Part shown: one piece after another, positions 1 to 5,690 of the stretch
Layout: the number at the start of each line of letters is the position of its first letter
Position numbering within the stretch: position 1 is the stretch's first letter
Source: Enterobacteriaceae endosymbiont of Donacia clavipes
Lineage (GTDB): Bacteria > Pseudomonadota > Gammaproteobacteria > Enterobacterales > Enterobacteriaceae
Assembly: GCF_012570365.1 (NCBI RefSeq)
Contig: NZ_CP046209.1
Location: 1 to 5,754, forward strand
Direction of reading: 5' to 3'
Length of the DNA stretch: 5,754 nt
The notes under the pieces: model-generated
Databases searched by the model: none
Seen by the model: only the letters and a program-made list of their open reading frames with translations
Told to the model about the DNA's origin: nothing
Program-made: the position numbers and the translations under genes

Positions 1-2886
1 ATGAAAGAAACAAGTAAACAGAATTCCTTAAGTTTTAATAGAATATTTAAAATAATGTTAGAATTTACAATTTTAATAATTCTTTTTCTTACAAATATTG
101 ATTTTATAAAAGCAAATAATTTTAATAGAAAAAAAAATTATTTTTTCTTTAATAAAAACTTCACTAGTAATAAAAAAACAATATACTTATTAAGTAAAAT
201 AAATAAAATTTTTATTACTAAAGAAATTAATTTTTATATAAGAATAAAAAAAAATTACTTAATTTTAATAAAAAATAGTTTTTTTAAATTATTCCTTCAA
301 GTAAAATCAAAAAATAATATTAAAAATAAAAAAAATGACATTTTTAATTATTTTTCAAATAAAGATGAAATAATGTGGTATAATTTACAAAAAAATTACA
401 CTAAAAATGGTTATTCATCTAAATATATTTCAGATTTATTTGATTTTTCCGAAAAAAAGGAAAATAATGAAGAAGAAGATAATTATTTTCAAAAAAATTT
501 ATTTGATTTTTTATTATTAGCAAAAGATTTATTTTCTAATAAGAATTTAAATAAAGAAAATTTAATAAGAGACATTAAATTAATTTTTATAAATAAAGTT
601 AATAAAAAATTAAATGATAAAATCAAATCAAAAATTGATAAGATTTTTAATCTTCTACAAATTAATGGTAAAAGTTCTATAATTTTAAATTTAGATGAAA
701 ATTTAAATTTAAATAACTCTGAAATAGATTTTTTATTCCCACTTATAGATAATGAAGATTTTATTTTTTTTATACAAAATAATATTCATAAAACTGATAA
801 TAAAACTCAAAATAACTTAGGTTTTGGTATAAGAAAATTATCATTTGATAATGAATATATGGTTGGTCTAAACAGTTTTTTTGATTATGATTTTACATTA
901 GAAAATTCAAGATTAGGTTTAGGTATAGAATATTACAAAGAATTTATAAAATTTAGTGCTAATGGTTATTATGGATTAAGTAAATGGTGGCATTTAGATT
1001 CTTTAAAAAAAAATAAAAACTTGAATGACATAAATGATGATGAATTTTTTATAAGACCAGCTACAGGTTGGGATATTAAATTTGAAGGATATTTTCCACG
1101 AGTACCAGAAATAAAATTTCAATTAGAATATGAAAAATATTATGGTAATATAGGATTTAAAAAAAGTGATAATGGATATGGAAATAAAAAATTATTTTCT
1201 CCTTCTATCTTGTCATTCGGTATAGATTATAACCCAATTCCTTCATTAACTTTTTCTTTAAAACGAATAGAAAATTTTTTAGGAGAAAATAATACTCAAT
1301 TTGGAATCAGACTAAATCTCATATTTAATTATTCTTTATCTAATCAAATAGATAGAGAATTTTCTAATATTTTTTCATCAGTTAATGATCATAAATATGA
1401 TTTTGTAAATAGAAATAATAATATTATTTTAGAATATAGAGAAGAATTTTTAATTAAAATATTTGCTAAAAAAAAAATAGTTGGATATCCAGGTAGTAAA
1501 ATCCCTTTAGATATTCAAGTAAAAACTGTAAGTGAATTAAAAAATTTACATTTTAGTGCTAATAATAATTTTTTAAAAAATGGAGGATCAATTGAATCTA
1601 TTAAGGATAATTATATAATTACTTTGCCTAATTATAATTTTAAAAATCTTAATAAAAATACTTATAAATTAAGAATTACAGCTTCTGATATTAAAAATAA
1701 CAAAGATATTATTTATGTAAAAATTAATATTTTCCCTCCTATTATAAATCAAAATTTTTCAACTTTAACTATTTTTCCTAAAGAAATATTAATTAAATCA
1801 GAAAAATCAAAAATTGTTTTAGAAGCTAGAGATGTGAATAATAAAATATTATCTGATATGGATGATGTTTCTTTTATAGTTGAAAAATCTAATTTTGCTG
1901 ATAAGCATAATGTTCATATAAGTAAAGTTATTGAGTATCCTAAAGGTACTTATTCTGCAAATATTACGAGTATTTCTCCTGGAGAAGCATTTTTGAAAGT
2001 AAAAATTGGTGATAAAATTAATCAAGAGTTAAGTGAAAAAATTAATTTTATATTGCCTTCTGTTGATAACATGATTATTAATGTAGCAGGTTATAGTAAT
2101 AATAAATTAGATGAAAAAAATATTTTTATTTCTAAAATTGATGTACCTCTTGATTTTTTAATAACAGTTTTCGATAAACACGGTAAAAGATTTAAATTTG
2201 CTAATATTGAAATACATAATATCTTATCTAAAGATAGACAAGGTCATGTAAGAAAAGATAGTGGTAAATTGAATATTGAGGATATTACATACCAAAAATC
2301 CTTTACTAGTGATGATTTTTCATTTACTACAGACATAAATGGTGATTTAAAACTTAAAATATCAGATCCTCTTGGTATTGGTGTATGTACTACAATTAAT
2401 ATTGTGGCAAATAAATATGTTACAAAAAAAATTAATTTAATTTTTACAGTCCCAACTAGTCCTGACACTATTCATGCTAAAATGTATGGACATATGGTAG
2501 ATTATATATTTCTTCATGGAATAAAATATGAAAGACCAAATTTAATGTCAGAACGTACTGGAGATCAAGTATATCATTATTTAAATGAAGACTGGGCTAA
2601 ATTTACATGGGATAATGCTAAAGAATATTGTGAATCTCAAAATCATAGTTTACCTACAAGTGAAGAATTAACAGAGTTTAATAGTTATCATACAGGTGAA
2701 GATTTACTTAGTAATTATGGATGGCCTATTATTCAACGTTATAGTCGAGTTTGGACGGTAACTTCTATAATAGATAGATATTTTCCTGAACCATTACGTT
2801 ATTATTTAGATTTTAAAGATGGACATATTCAAAAAGCGATTCCTAGTAATATATTTACTGTTTTTTGTATAAAAAGACCAAAATAA
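1..2886 (+). CDS. Inverse autotransporter adhesin (intimin/invasin family)
   Basis: A 961-residue outer-membrane adhesin. Residues 1-38 are a signal peptide: basic start, hydrophobic stretch around 20-31, probable cleavage after the Lys-Ala before Asn39. Residues 40-225 are Lys/Asn/Phe/Ile-rich low-complexity sequence, and I see no convincing LysM domain where relatives often have one. Residues ~225-455 match the inverse-autotransporter beta-barrel: LGFGIRKL (273-280), GLNSFFDYD (289-297), FSANGYYGLS (318-327), RPATGWDIKFEGYFP (352-366) and YEKYYG (377-382). NRNNNIILEY (470-479) is the conserved segment that follows the barrel. Three Ig-like domains seem to follow (~481-577, 583-684, 688-815). 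Residues ~825-961 resemble the intimin/invasin C-type-lectin-like tip: WDNAKEYC, LPTSEEL, YGWP, WTVTS, and Cys877/Cys956 spaced like the tip disulfide of the family. In this family the passenger is displayed C-terminus outward and binds host or bacterial surfaces; the ligand here is unknown. No Shine-Dalgarno is visible. If the molecule is circular, an in-frame TGA at 5739-5741 region (TGA five codons before the ATG) bounds the reading frame. Confidence 0.93.
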   Translation: MKETSKQNSLSFNRIFKIMLEFTILIILFLTNIDFIKANNFNRKKNYFFFNKNFTSNKKTIYLLSKINKIFITKEINFYIRIKKNYLILIKNSFFKLFLQVKSKNNIKNKKNDIFNYFSNKDEIMWYNLQKNYTKNGYSSKYISDLFDFSEKKENNEEEDNYFQKNLFDFLLLAKDLFSNKNLNKENLIRDIKLIFINKVNKKLNDKIKSKIDKIFNLLQINGKSSIILNLDENLNLNNSEIDFLFPLIDNEDFIFFIQNNIHKTDNKTQNNLGFGIRKLSFDNEYMVGLNSFFDYDFTLENSRLGLGIEYYKEFIKFSANGYYGLSKWWHLDSLKKNKNLNDINDDEFFIRPATGWDIKFEGYFPRVPEIKFQLEYEKYYGNIGFKKSDNGYGNKKLFSPSILSFGIDYNPIPSLTFSLKRIENFLGENNTQFGIRLNLIFNYSLSNQIDREFSNIFSSVNDHKYDFVNRNNNIILEYREEFLIKIFAKKKIVGYPGSKIPLDIQVKTVSELKNLHFSANNNFLKNGGSIESIKDNYIITLPNYNFKNLNKNTYKLRITASDIKNNKDIIYVKINIFPPIINQNFSTLTIFPKEILIKSEKSKIVLEARDVNNKILSDMDDVSFIVEKSNFADKHNVHISKVIEYPKGTYSANITSISPGEAFLKVKIGDKINQELSEKINFILPSVDNMIINVAGYSNNKLDEKNIFISKIDVPLDFLITVFDKHGKRFKFANIEIHNILSKDRQGHVRKDSGKLNIEDITYQKSFTSDDFSFTTDINGDLKLKISDPLGIGVCTTINIVANKYVTKKINLIFTVPTSPDTIHAKMYGHMVDYIFLHGIKYERPNLMSERTGDQVYHYLNEDWAKFTWDNAKEYCESQNHSLPTSEELTEFNSYHTGEDLLSNYGWPIIQRYSRVWTVTSIIDRYFPEPLRYYLDFKDGHIQKAIPSNIFTVFCIKRPK

Positions 2887-2893
2887 TTATTAG

Positions 2894-2918
2894 TATTTTT
2901 AATTAAAAATATTTTTTT
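2894..2918 (+). terminator. Possible weak terminator after the adhesin gene
   Basis: Eight bases past the adhesin stop codon lies a perfect 18-bp palindrome (TATTTTTAATTAAAAATA, 2894-2911) followed by seven T residues (2912-2918). The order hairpin then T tract is that of an intrinsic terminator. The stem is entirely A/T and would be weak, and such patterns arise easily in DNA this AT-rich. Confidence 0.3.
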
Positions 2919-3113
2919 ATAATTATATTTTTTTTTTAAGTATAAATAATTTTTTTTATATAAAAAATATATCTTTTGTTTTATAAAAATGTAATTATAT
3001 CTGAAACAAATAAGTAAAATATTAATAATAAAATGATAAATTTTATATTATTAATTAAATATAAGATATTTTAGAAGTTTAATTTATTTTTTAATAAAAG
3101 TAATTTTTCTTGA

Positions 3114-3156
3114 TAATAATAATTTATATTTATGTCATAAATATAAATTATTATTA
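3114..3156. repeat. Perfect 43-bp palindrome (21-bp arms, 1-bp centre)
   Basis: The left arm 3114-3134 and right arm 3136-3156 are exact reverse complements around a single T at 3135. The arms end in TTTATG / CATAAA next to the centre. The DNA could extrude as a cruciform, or fold in RNA as a 21-bp stem with almost no loop. It sits in the convergent intergenic region, where a two-way terminator, a recombination/resolution site or a single-strand origin are all conceivable. The existence of the repeat is certain; any function is not. Confidence 0.85.
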
Positions 3157-3362
3157 GTTAAATAATAGATTATATAATTCTAATTTTATTAATGATAAAA
3201 GAGTATTTTTAAAAAGATATATACCTGAAATTATCAATAAATAAATAAATAATATTTTGTTTTAAATACTAAATATCTTATATATTAATTTTGTAAATAA
3301 AATAAAAAATAATATGCAAAAATTATTTATTATATTAACTTTATTTATTTATTAAAATTTAA

Positions 3363-4046
3363 TTAAAGTTTTTTTAAAATTAAAAATTTTGTTTTATTAT
3401 TGATTTTATTGGATATGTTTTCTTTTAATATATTTAGATTATAGAAACTAGCAGCTATTTTGTTTCCTATAGCTGCTAGTTTTTCTGATGATTTTTTTTT
3501 TATAAAGTTCATAGCATAAGAAGAACTAGGACAATATTTAATAACTAATTTTGGATATTTTTTTATAAAAAAACTACATTGTAAAAATGATTGAGGATGA
3601 CTAAAAATTTTTTCAATTTGATGAAAAGATATATCTTTTTTATAAGTAACTAGACAATGTTGTATTGGAATCGTAAATTTTTTTTTTATATATAAAAAAG
3701 ACTCATTTTTTTTTAATAATATTAATACTTCTTTTATAAATCCTGTATAATTATTATATATTGGAACTATAGCTAGATTTATAATGTTATTTTTAATACA
3801 AAAAAAAATTTCGGAAAAATTTTTACAACTTACATTAATAATTGTTTTTTTTAAAAAATAATTATTAATGTAAGTTAAAACAGCTAAATGAGAATAACTA
3901 CCTAAAGGTCCTAAAAAAACAATACTTATTGAATTTTTGATTTTTTTTTTCATTTTTTTAAAATCATTAATATCTTTATTAATAATTATATGAGATTTTA
4001 ATATTTTATTTAAAATATTAAAATCTGAATAATTGTTTTTTTTCAT
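3363..4046 (-). CDS. pheA: Monofunctional prephenate dehydratase, lacking the ACT domain
   Basis: This enzyme converts prephenate to phenylpyruvate, releasing water and CO2, the step committing to phenylalanine in the cytoplasm. The 227-residue protein matches the dehydratase part of enterobacterial P-protein: FLGPLGSYSHLA (44-55), VPIYNN (94-99), IPIQHCL (126-132), FSHPQSFLQC (148-157), AAIGNKIA (191-198), and TKF (219-221) just before the end. By alignment from memory, the E. coli active-site residues Asn160, Ser208, Gln215 and Thr278 correspond to Asn98, Ser149, Gln156 and Thr219, all kept. Two usually conserved positions differ: TRF is TKF, and the Glu of VPIEN is Tyr97. E. coli PheA is 386 residues; here the N-terminal chorismate mutase is almost wholly absent, and the protein stops six residues after TKF, so the Phe-binding ACT domain is missing. 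Prephenate must come from another enzyme. The gene lies 67 bases behind trfA on the same strand, so co-transcription is likely. No Shine-Dalgarno is visible; Met32 (196 residues) is an alternative start. It contains two A10 tracts in the coding strand (3492-3501, 3941-3950). Confidence 0.9.
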   Translation of the reverse strand: MKKNNYSDFNILNKILKSHIIINKDINDFKKMKKKIKNSISIVFLGPLGSYSHLAVLTYINNYFLKKTIINVSCKNFSEIFFCIKNNIINLAIVPIYNNYTGFIKEVLILLKKNESFLYIKKKFTIPIQHCLVTYKKDISFHQIEKIFSHPQSFLQCSFFIKKYPKLVIKYCPSSSYAMNFIKKKSSEKLAAIGNKIAASFYNLNILKENISNKINNKTKFLILKKL

Positions 4047-4113
4047 TTTTAATATAAAATAATATATAAAGAAATATTTTATTTATTTTAATATAAATAA
4101 AAAAAAAAAGATA

Positions 4114-4992
4114 TTATTTTTTTATGATATGAACAATATCATTATTATCTATCCAACATTTCCATCCTGTTACTAAAGAAACATCATGCAAAGATTTTTT
4201 TAAAATTTGTCTAAATTTCCATAATAATGAGGTTTTACTACCGCATAATTTTTTTAAAGTACTAACTTTATAATATAAAGGAATATTATGTGAACAAAAA
4301 AAACAATGTATCCATTGAGATAATGGTCTACCTTTTAATTTTTTTCGTTCTTTTAAAGAAATTGCTGTCCACATAGAATCCATAAAGAATGAAATAATAT
4401 TTTTATTTAGTAAAATTATGTTTTTTTTAGTTTTATTATTTCTATACCATTCATGCAGTAAATGACCTATATAAAAATTATTTTTATATTTGATTTCTAT
4501 GCTACAGATAGATAATCTTATTAAAGATGATTTTAACCATTCATAATCTTTTTTACCTGTTTTTCTATCAATTGATTTCAAAAATGAATAAGTAGAAAAA
4601 ATTACTTTTTTACCTAAAGGTACTTTAGTAAGTCTATATAAGCATTCTAACCAAACATCTAAATCCGTTTGATCTAAACTCTCTCCTGTGAATCGTATAT
4701 CAAAACCATTTAAAGATGTTTTTAAAATATTTCTTTCATATTTTCTGTAACCTTTTCTTATAACACTAAATAAAGAACTTCTTAACATAATATTTGGGAT
4801 AATTCTTTTATTTTTTGATATTTTAATAAAAAAAGAACTTTTATTAATATTTTTAATATTTGAATTAAAATAACCATTAATTTCAGAAAAATTTTTGTTT
4901 TTAAAATAATTTTTTTTCTTAAAACTAGATTTTTTTTTGTTTATTTTATTTAGTAACAATTTTATTCTTTCATTAATCGATTTTTTTTCCAT
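4114..4992 (-). CDS. trfA: TrfA-family plasmid replication initiator
   Basis: This protein should bind the iterons at 5413-5519, open the origin and recruit the host replisome. The 292-residue sequence has a Lys-rich, poorly conserved N-terminus (1-64). A TrfA core follows: PNIMLRSSLFSVIRKG (66-81), IRFTGESLDQTDLDVWLECL (99-118), a stretch with EWLKSSLIRLSICSIEI (151-167), and a C-terminal winged-helix region with LSQWIHCFFCSH (224-235), YKVSTLKKLCGS (241-252) and LWKFRQILKKSL (257-268). The F-TGE-LDQ-DLDVW signature is that of RK2-type TrfA. The start is firm on one side: TAA (4993-4995 in plus coordinates) stands in frame directly before the ATG. No Shine-Dalgarno is seen. It is the first gene of a probable trfA-pheA transcript, read away from the origin. 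The iterons differ in sequence from the RK2 type as I recall it, so the DNA specificity has probably diverged. I see no kor-type regulators or partition genes. Confidence 0.92.
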   Translation of the reverse strand: MEKKSINERIKLLLNKINKKKSSFKKKNYFKNKNFSEINGYFNSNIKNINKSSFFIKISKNKRIIPNIMLRSSLFSVIRKGYRKYERNILKTSLNGFDIRFTGESLDQTDLDVWLECLYRLTKVPLGKKVIFSTYSFLKSIDRKTGKKDYEWLKSSLIRLSICSIEIKYKNNFYIGHLLHEWYRNNKTKKNIILLNKNIISFFMDSMWTAISLKERKKLKGRPLSQWIHCFFCSHNIPLYYKVSTLKKLCGSKTSLLWKFRQILKKSLHDVSLVTGWKCWIDNNDIVHIIKK

Positions 4993-5082
4993 TTAAAAAA
5001 TAAAGCAAAATTTGTAAGATGCAAAAAAACTAAAATTAAAATTAAAAATTAATAAATACAAAAAGTAAATAATAAACAAAAT

Positions 5083-5111
5083 GTTATATACAAAAATAAA
5101 ATAAACACCAA
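5083..5111 (-). promoter_or_regulatory. Candidate proximal trfA promoter
   Basis: On the minus strand a TTGGTG -35-like box (5106-5111) and a TATAAC -10-like box (5083-5088) are separated by 17 bases, about 90 bases before the trfA ATG. The spacing is ideal for a sigma-70 promoter, but AT-rich DNA yields many chance -10 boxes. Confidence 0.35.
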
Positions 5112-5169
5112 TTAACTACTAAAATAAAAATTAGAGTAATTAAAAATAACAAATTTATTGTTTTTTAAT

Positions 5170-5206
5170 ATTATAATTTTTTAATCATACATAAATTATC
5201 CCGATT
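5170..5206 (-). promoter_or_regulatory. trfA: Minus-strand TATAAT next to an inverted partial iteron (possible operator)
   Basis: TTATCCCGATT at 5196-5206 matches the reverse complement of the iteron core (TTATCCCGTTT) at 10 of 11 positions. It lies in the opposite orientation to the array and about 200 bases away. On the minus strand it covers the -35 position of a perfect TATAAT (5170-5175) whose own -35 sequence is poor. Inverted partial iterons over the rep promoter are used for autorepression in several iteron plasmids; that TrfA does so here is inference. Confidence 0.4.
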
Positions 5207-5236
5207 CCTAGTTTTAATTTTATTATTTAAAAAAAA

Positions 5237-5295
5237 CAGAAAACAAAATTATAAAGTAAAATTATGGGTGAAAATATAACACATTATGTTTTCTG
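5237..5295. repeat. Imperfect inverted repeat, 12 of 13 bp per arm
   Basis: CAGAAAACA (5237-5245) pairs exactly with TGTTTTCTG (5287-5295). After one mismatch three more pairs extend the arms to 5237-5249 and 5283-5295, enclosing 33 bases. If transcription starts at the distal candidate promoter (5358-5385), this would form a stem-loop in the long trfA leader RNA. It might also be a protein site. The GGGTGAAAA word falls within the loop. Confidence 0.5.
5263..5274 (+). repeat. Direct repeat TATGGGTGAAAA, copy 1
   Basis: A 12-base word identical to 5679-5690, placed on the trfA side of the iteron array. G residues are rare in this non-coding DNA, so a shared word with four Gs is unlikely by chance. 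A related form (TAGGGTGGGAAAA) occurs inside the degenerate iteron at 5455-5476. The binding factor, if any, is unknown. Confidence 0.5.
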
Positions 5296-5357
5296 AAAAT
5301 TTTTTAAAGTAAAATTTAGAGAATATTTTTTATAAACAAAATTAAAAAGTATTAATT

Positions 5358-5385
5358 ATTTTATATAATTTTTTTAAAATGTCAA
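5358..5385 (-). promoter_or_regulatory. Candidate distal promoter reading toward trfA
   Basis: On the minus strand a consensus TTGACA (5380-5385) is followed 16 bases later by TAAAAT (5358-5363), one mismatch from the sigma-70 -10 box. It is the best promoter-like pair I found. Its -35 lies 27 bases from the first iteron, so TrfA bound to the array could affect it. A start near 5350 would give a leader of roughly 360 bases before trfA, so it might alternatively make a small RNA or a transcript activating the origin. Confidence 0.5.
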
Positions 5386-5412
5386 GTTTAATTTTAAAAT
5401 TTTTTTTAGTAA

Positions 5413-5519
5413 TAAAAACGGGATAACAAGTAGTAAAAACGGGATAACAAGTAGTAAAATAGGGTGGGAAAAAAAGTAAAAACGGGATAACAAGTAGTAA
5501 AAAACGGGATAACAAGTAG
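5413..5519 (+). repeat. oriV: Iteron array: replication origin (oriV)
   Basis: Five head-to-tail units start at 5413, 5434, 5455, 5477 and 5498. Units 1, 2 and 4 are identical 21-mers (TAAAAA followed by CGGGATAACAAGTAG). Unit 5 (5498-5519) has one extra A and is 22 long. Unit 3 (5455-5476) keeps TAAAA and GGG but otherwise diverges, containing TAGGGTGGGAAAAAAAG. The 21-22-bp period keeps each site on the same face of the helix, as is usual for plasmid iterons bound by an initiator. The array lies on the same molecule as a TrfA-family initiator and is flanked by very AT-rich DNA suitable for unwinding. I could not find a good DnaA box. The array marks the origin with good confidence; the exact opening site is not determined. 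Confidence 0.9.
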
Positions 5520-5559
5520 TCCCTCTTTATATATTTAGTTAATAAATAAATAAATAAAT

Positions 5560-5586
5560 CTTTTATAGTCTTTTATAGTCTTTTAT
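5560..5586 (+). repeat. Tandem CTTTTATAGT repeats (possible unwinding element)
   Basis: Two exact 10-base units (5560-5569, 5570-5579) are followed by a partial third (CTTTTAT, 5580-5586). They lie 40 bases from the last iteron within AT-rich DNA. Short AT-rich tandem repeats beside iterons often form the DNA unwinding element of plasmid origins; that role is inferred from position only. Confidence 0.45.
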
Positions 5587-5644
5587 CTATGACTTTTCGT
5601 ATTCATATAATTTTTTATAATTTCACATAAATAATGAAAAAAAC

Positions 5645-5672
5645 TTGAAAAAAAAAATTATTATGATATTAT
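5645..5672 (+). promoter_or_regulatory. Candidate promoter for the adhesin gene
   Basis: TTGAAA (5645-5650) and TATTAT (5667-5672) are 16 bases apart, each close to the sigma-70 consensus. If the ends join, the adhesin ATG lies about 80 bases downstream, leaving room for a short leader that includes the second TATGGGTGAAAA word. Confidence 0.42.
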
Positions 5673-5678
5673 GTCCAA

Positions 5679-5690
5679 TATGGGTGAAAA
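5679..5690 (+). repeat. Direct repeat TATGGGTGAAAA, copy 2
   Basis: Identical to 5263-5274 and in the same orientation, 416 bases away on the other side of the iteron array. It falls just downstream of the candidate adhesin promoter, where a bound protein could affect transcription. Confidence 0.5.

Larger units (their letters stand above)
2887..3362. other. Gene-free convergent intergenic region (476 bp)
   Basis: This lies between the ends of two convergent genes, the adhesin (+) and pheA (-). I see no open frame with a recognisable product and no RNA gene. It holds the possible adhesin terminator at its left edge, the 43-bp palindrome at 3114-3156, and TAAA-type low-complexity runs (about 3237-3250 and, in the opposite sense, 3342-3356). 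On the minus strand downstream of pheA a short AATAAT/ATTATT stem (3308-3313 with 3322-3327) precedes a T-rich stretch and could be a very weak terminator. It could be spacer or a decayed gene, but no similarity is visible. Confidence 0.7.
4993..5412. other. Gene-free control region between trfA and the iterons
   Basis: These 420 bases hold no credible gene. They lie upstream of trfA and contain candidate minus-strand promoters at 5083-5111 and 5358-5385, an isolated TATAAT on the minus strand (5170-5175), an inverted partial iteron (5196-5206), an imperfect inverted repeat (5237-5249 with 5283-5295), and one copy of a TATGGGTGAAAA word (5263-5274). The concentration of such signals suggests this is where initiator expression is controlled. 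Confidence 0.6.

Noticed and set aside
2244..2468. A 74-codon open frame on the minus strand inside the adhesin gene
   Set aside because: It overlaps a well-supported domain-bearing gene on the opposite strand and shows no recognisable motif; it is an antisense shadow.
3114..3156. Calling the palindrome a dif/Xer recombination site
   Set aside because: The centre lacks a convincing 6-bp spacer between two recognisable XerC/XerD arms and no recombinase gene is present; kept as an unassigned repeat.
3061..3281. ATAAGATATTT (3061-3071) inverted at 3271-3281
   Set aside because: Eleven A/T-dominated bases over a wide spacing are expected by chance at this base composition.
3237..3356. TAAA/TTTA runs in opposite orientation flanking the pheA-proximal intergenic DNA
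   Set aside because: Simple-sequence repeats that also occur near 5541-5558; complementarity follows from low complexity.
5413..5519. Reading the repeat array as a CRISPR
   Set aside because: Units are directly adjacent with no unique spacers and no cas genes; period and context fit iterons.
5617..5628. AATTTCACA as a DnaA box near the iterons
   Set aside because: It has three mismatches to TTATNCACA; I found no acceptable DnaA box in the window.
5645..5667. TTGAAA with TATGAT (5662-5667) as the adhesin promoter
   Set aside because: The spacer would be 11 bases, too short; the TATTAT at 5667-5672 with a 16-base spacer was preferred.
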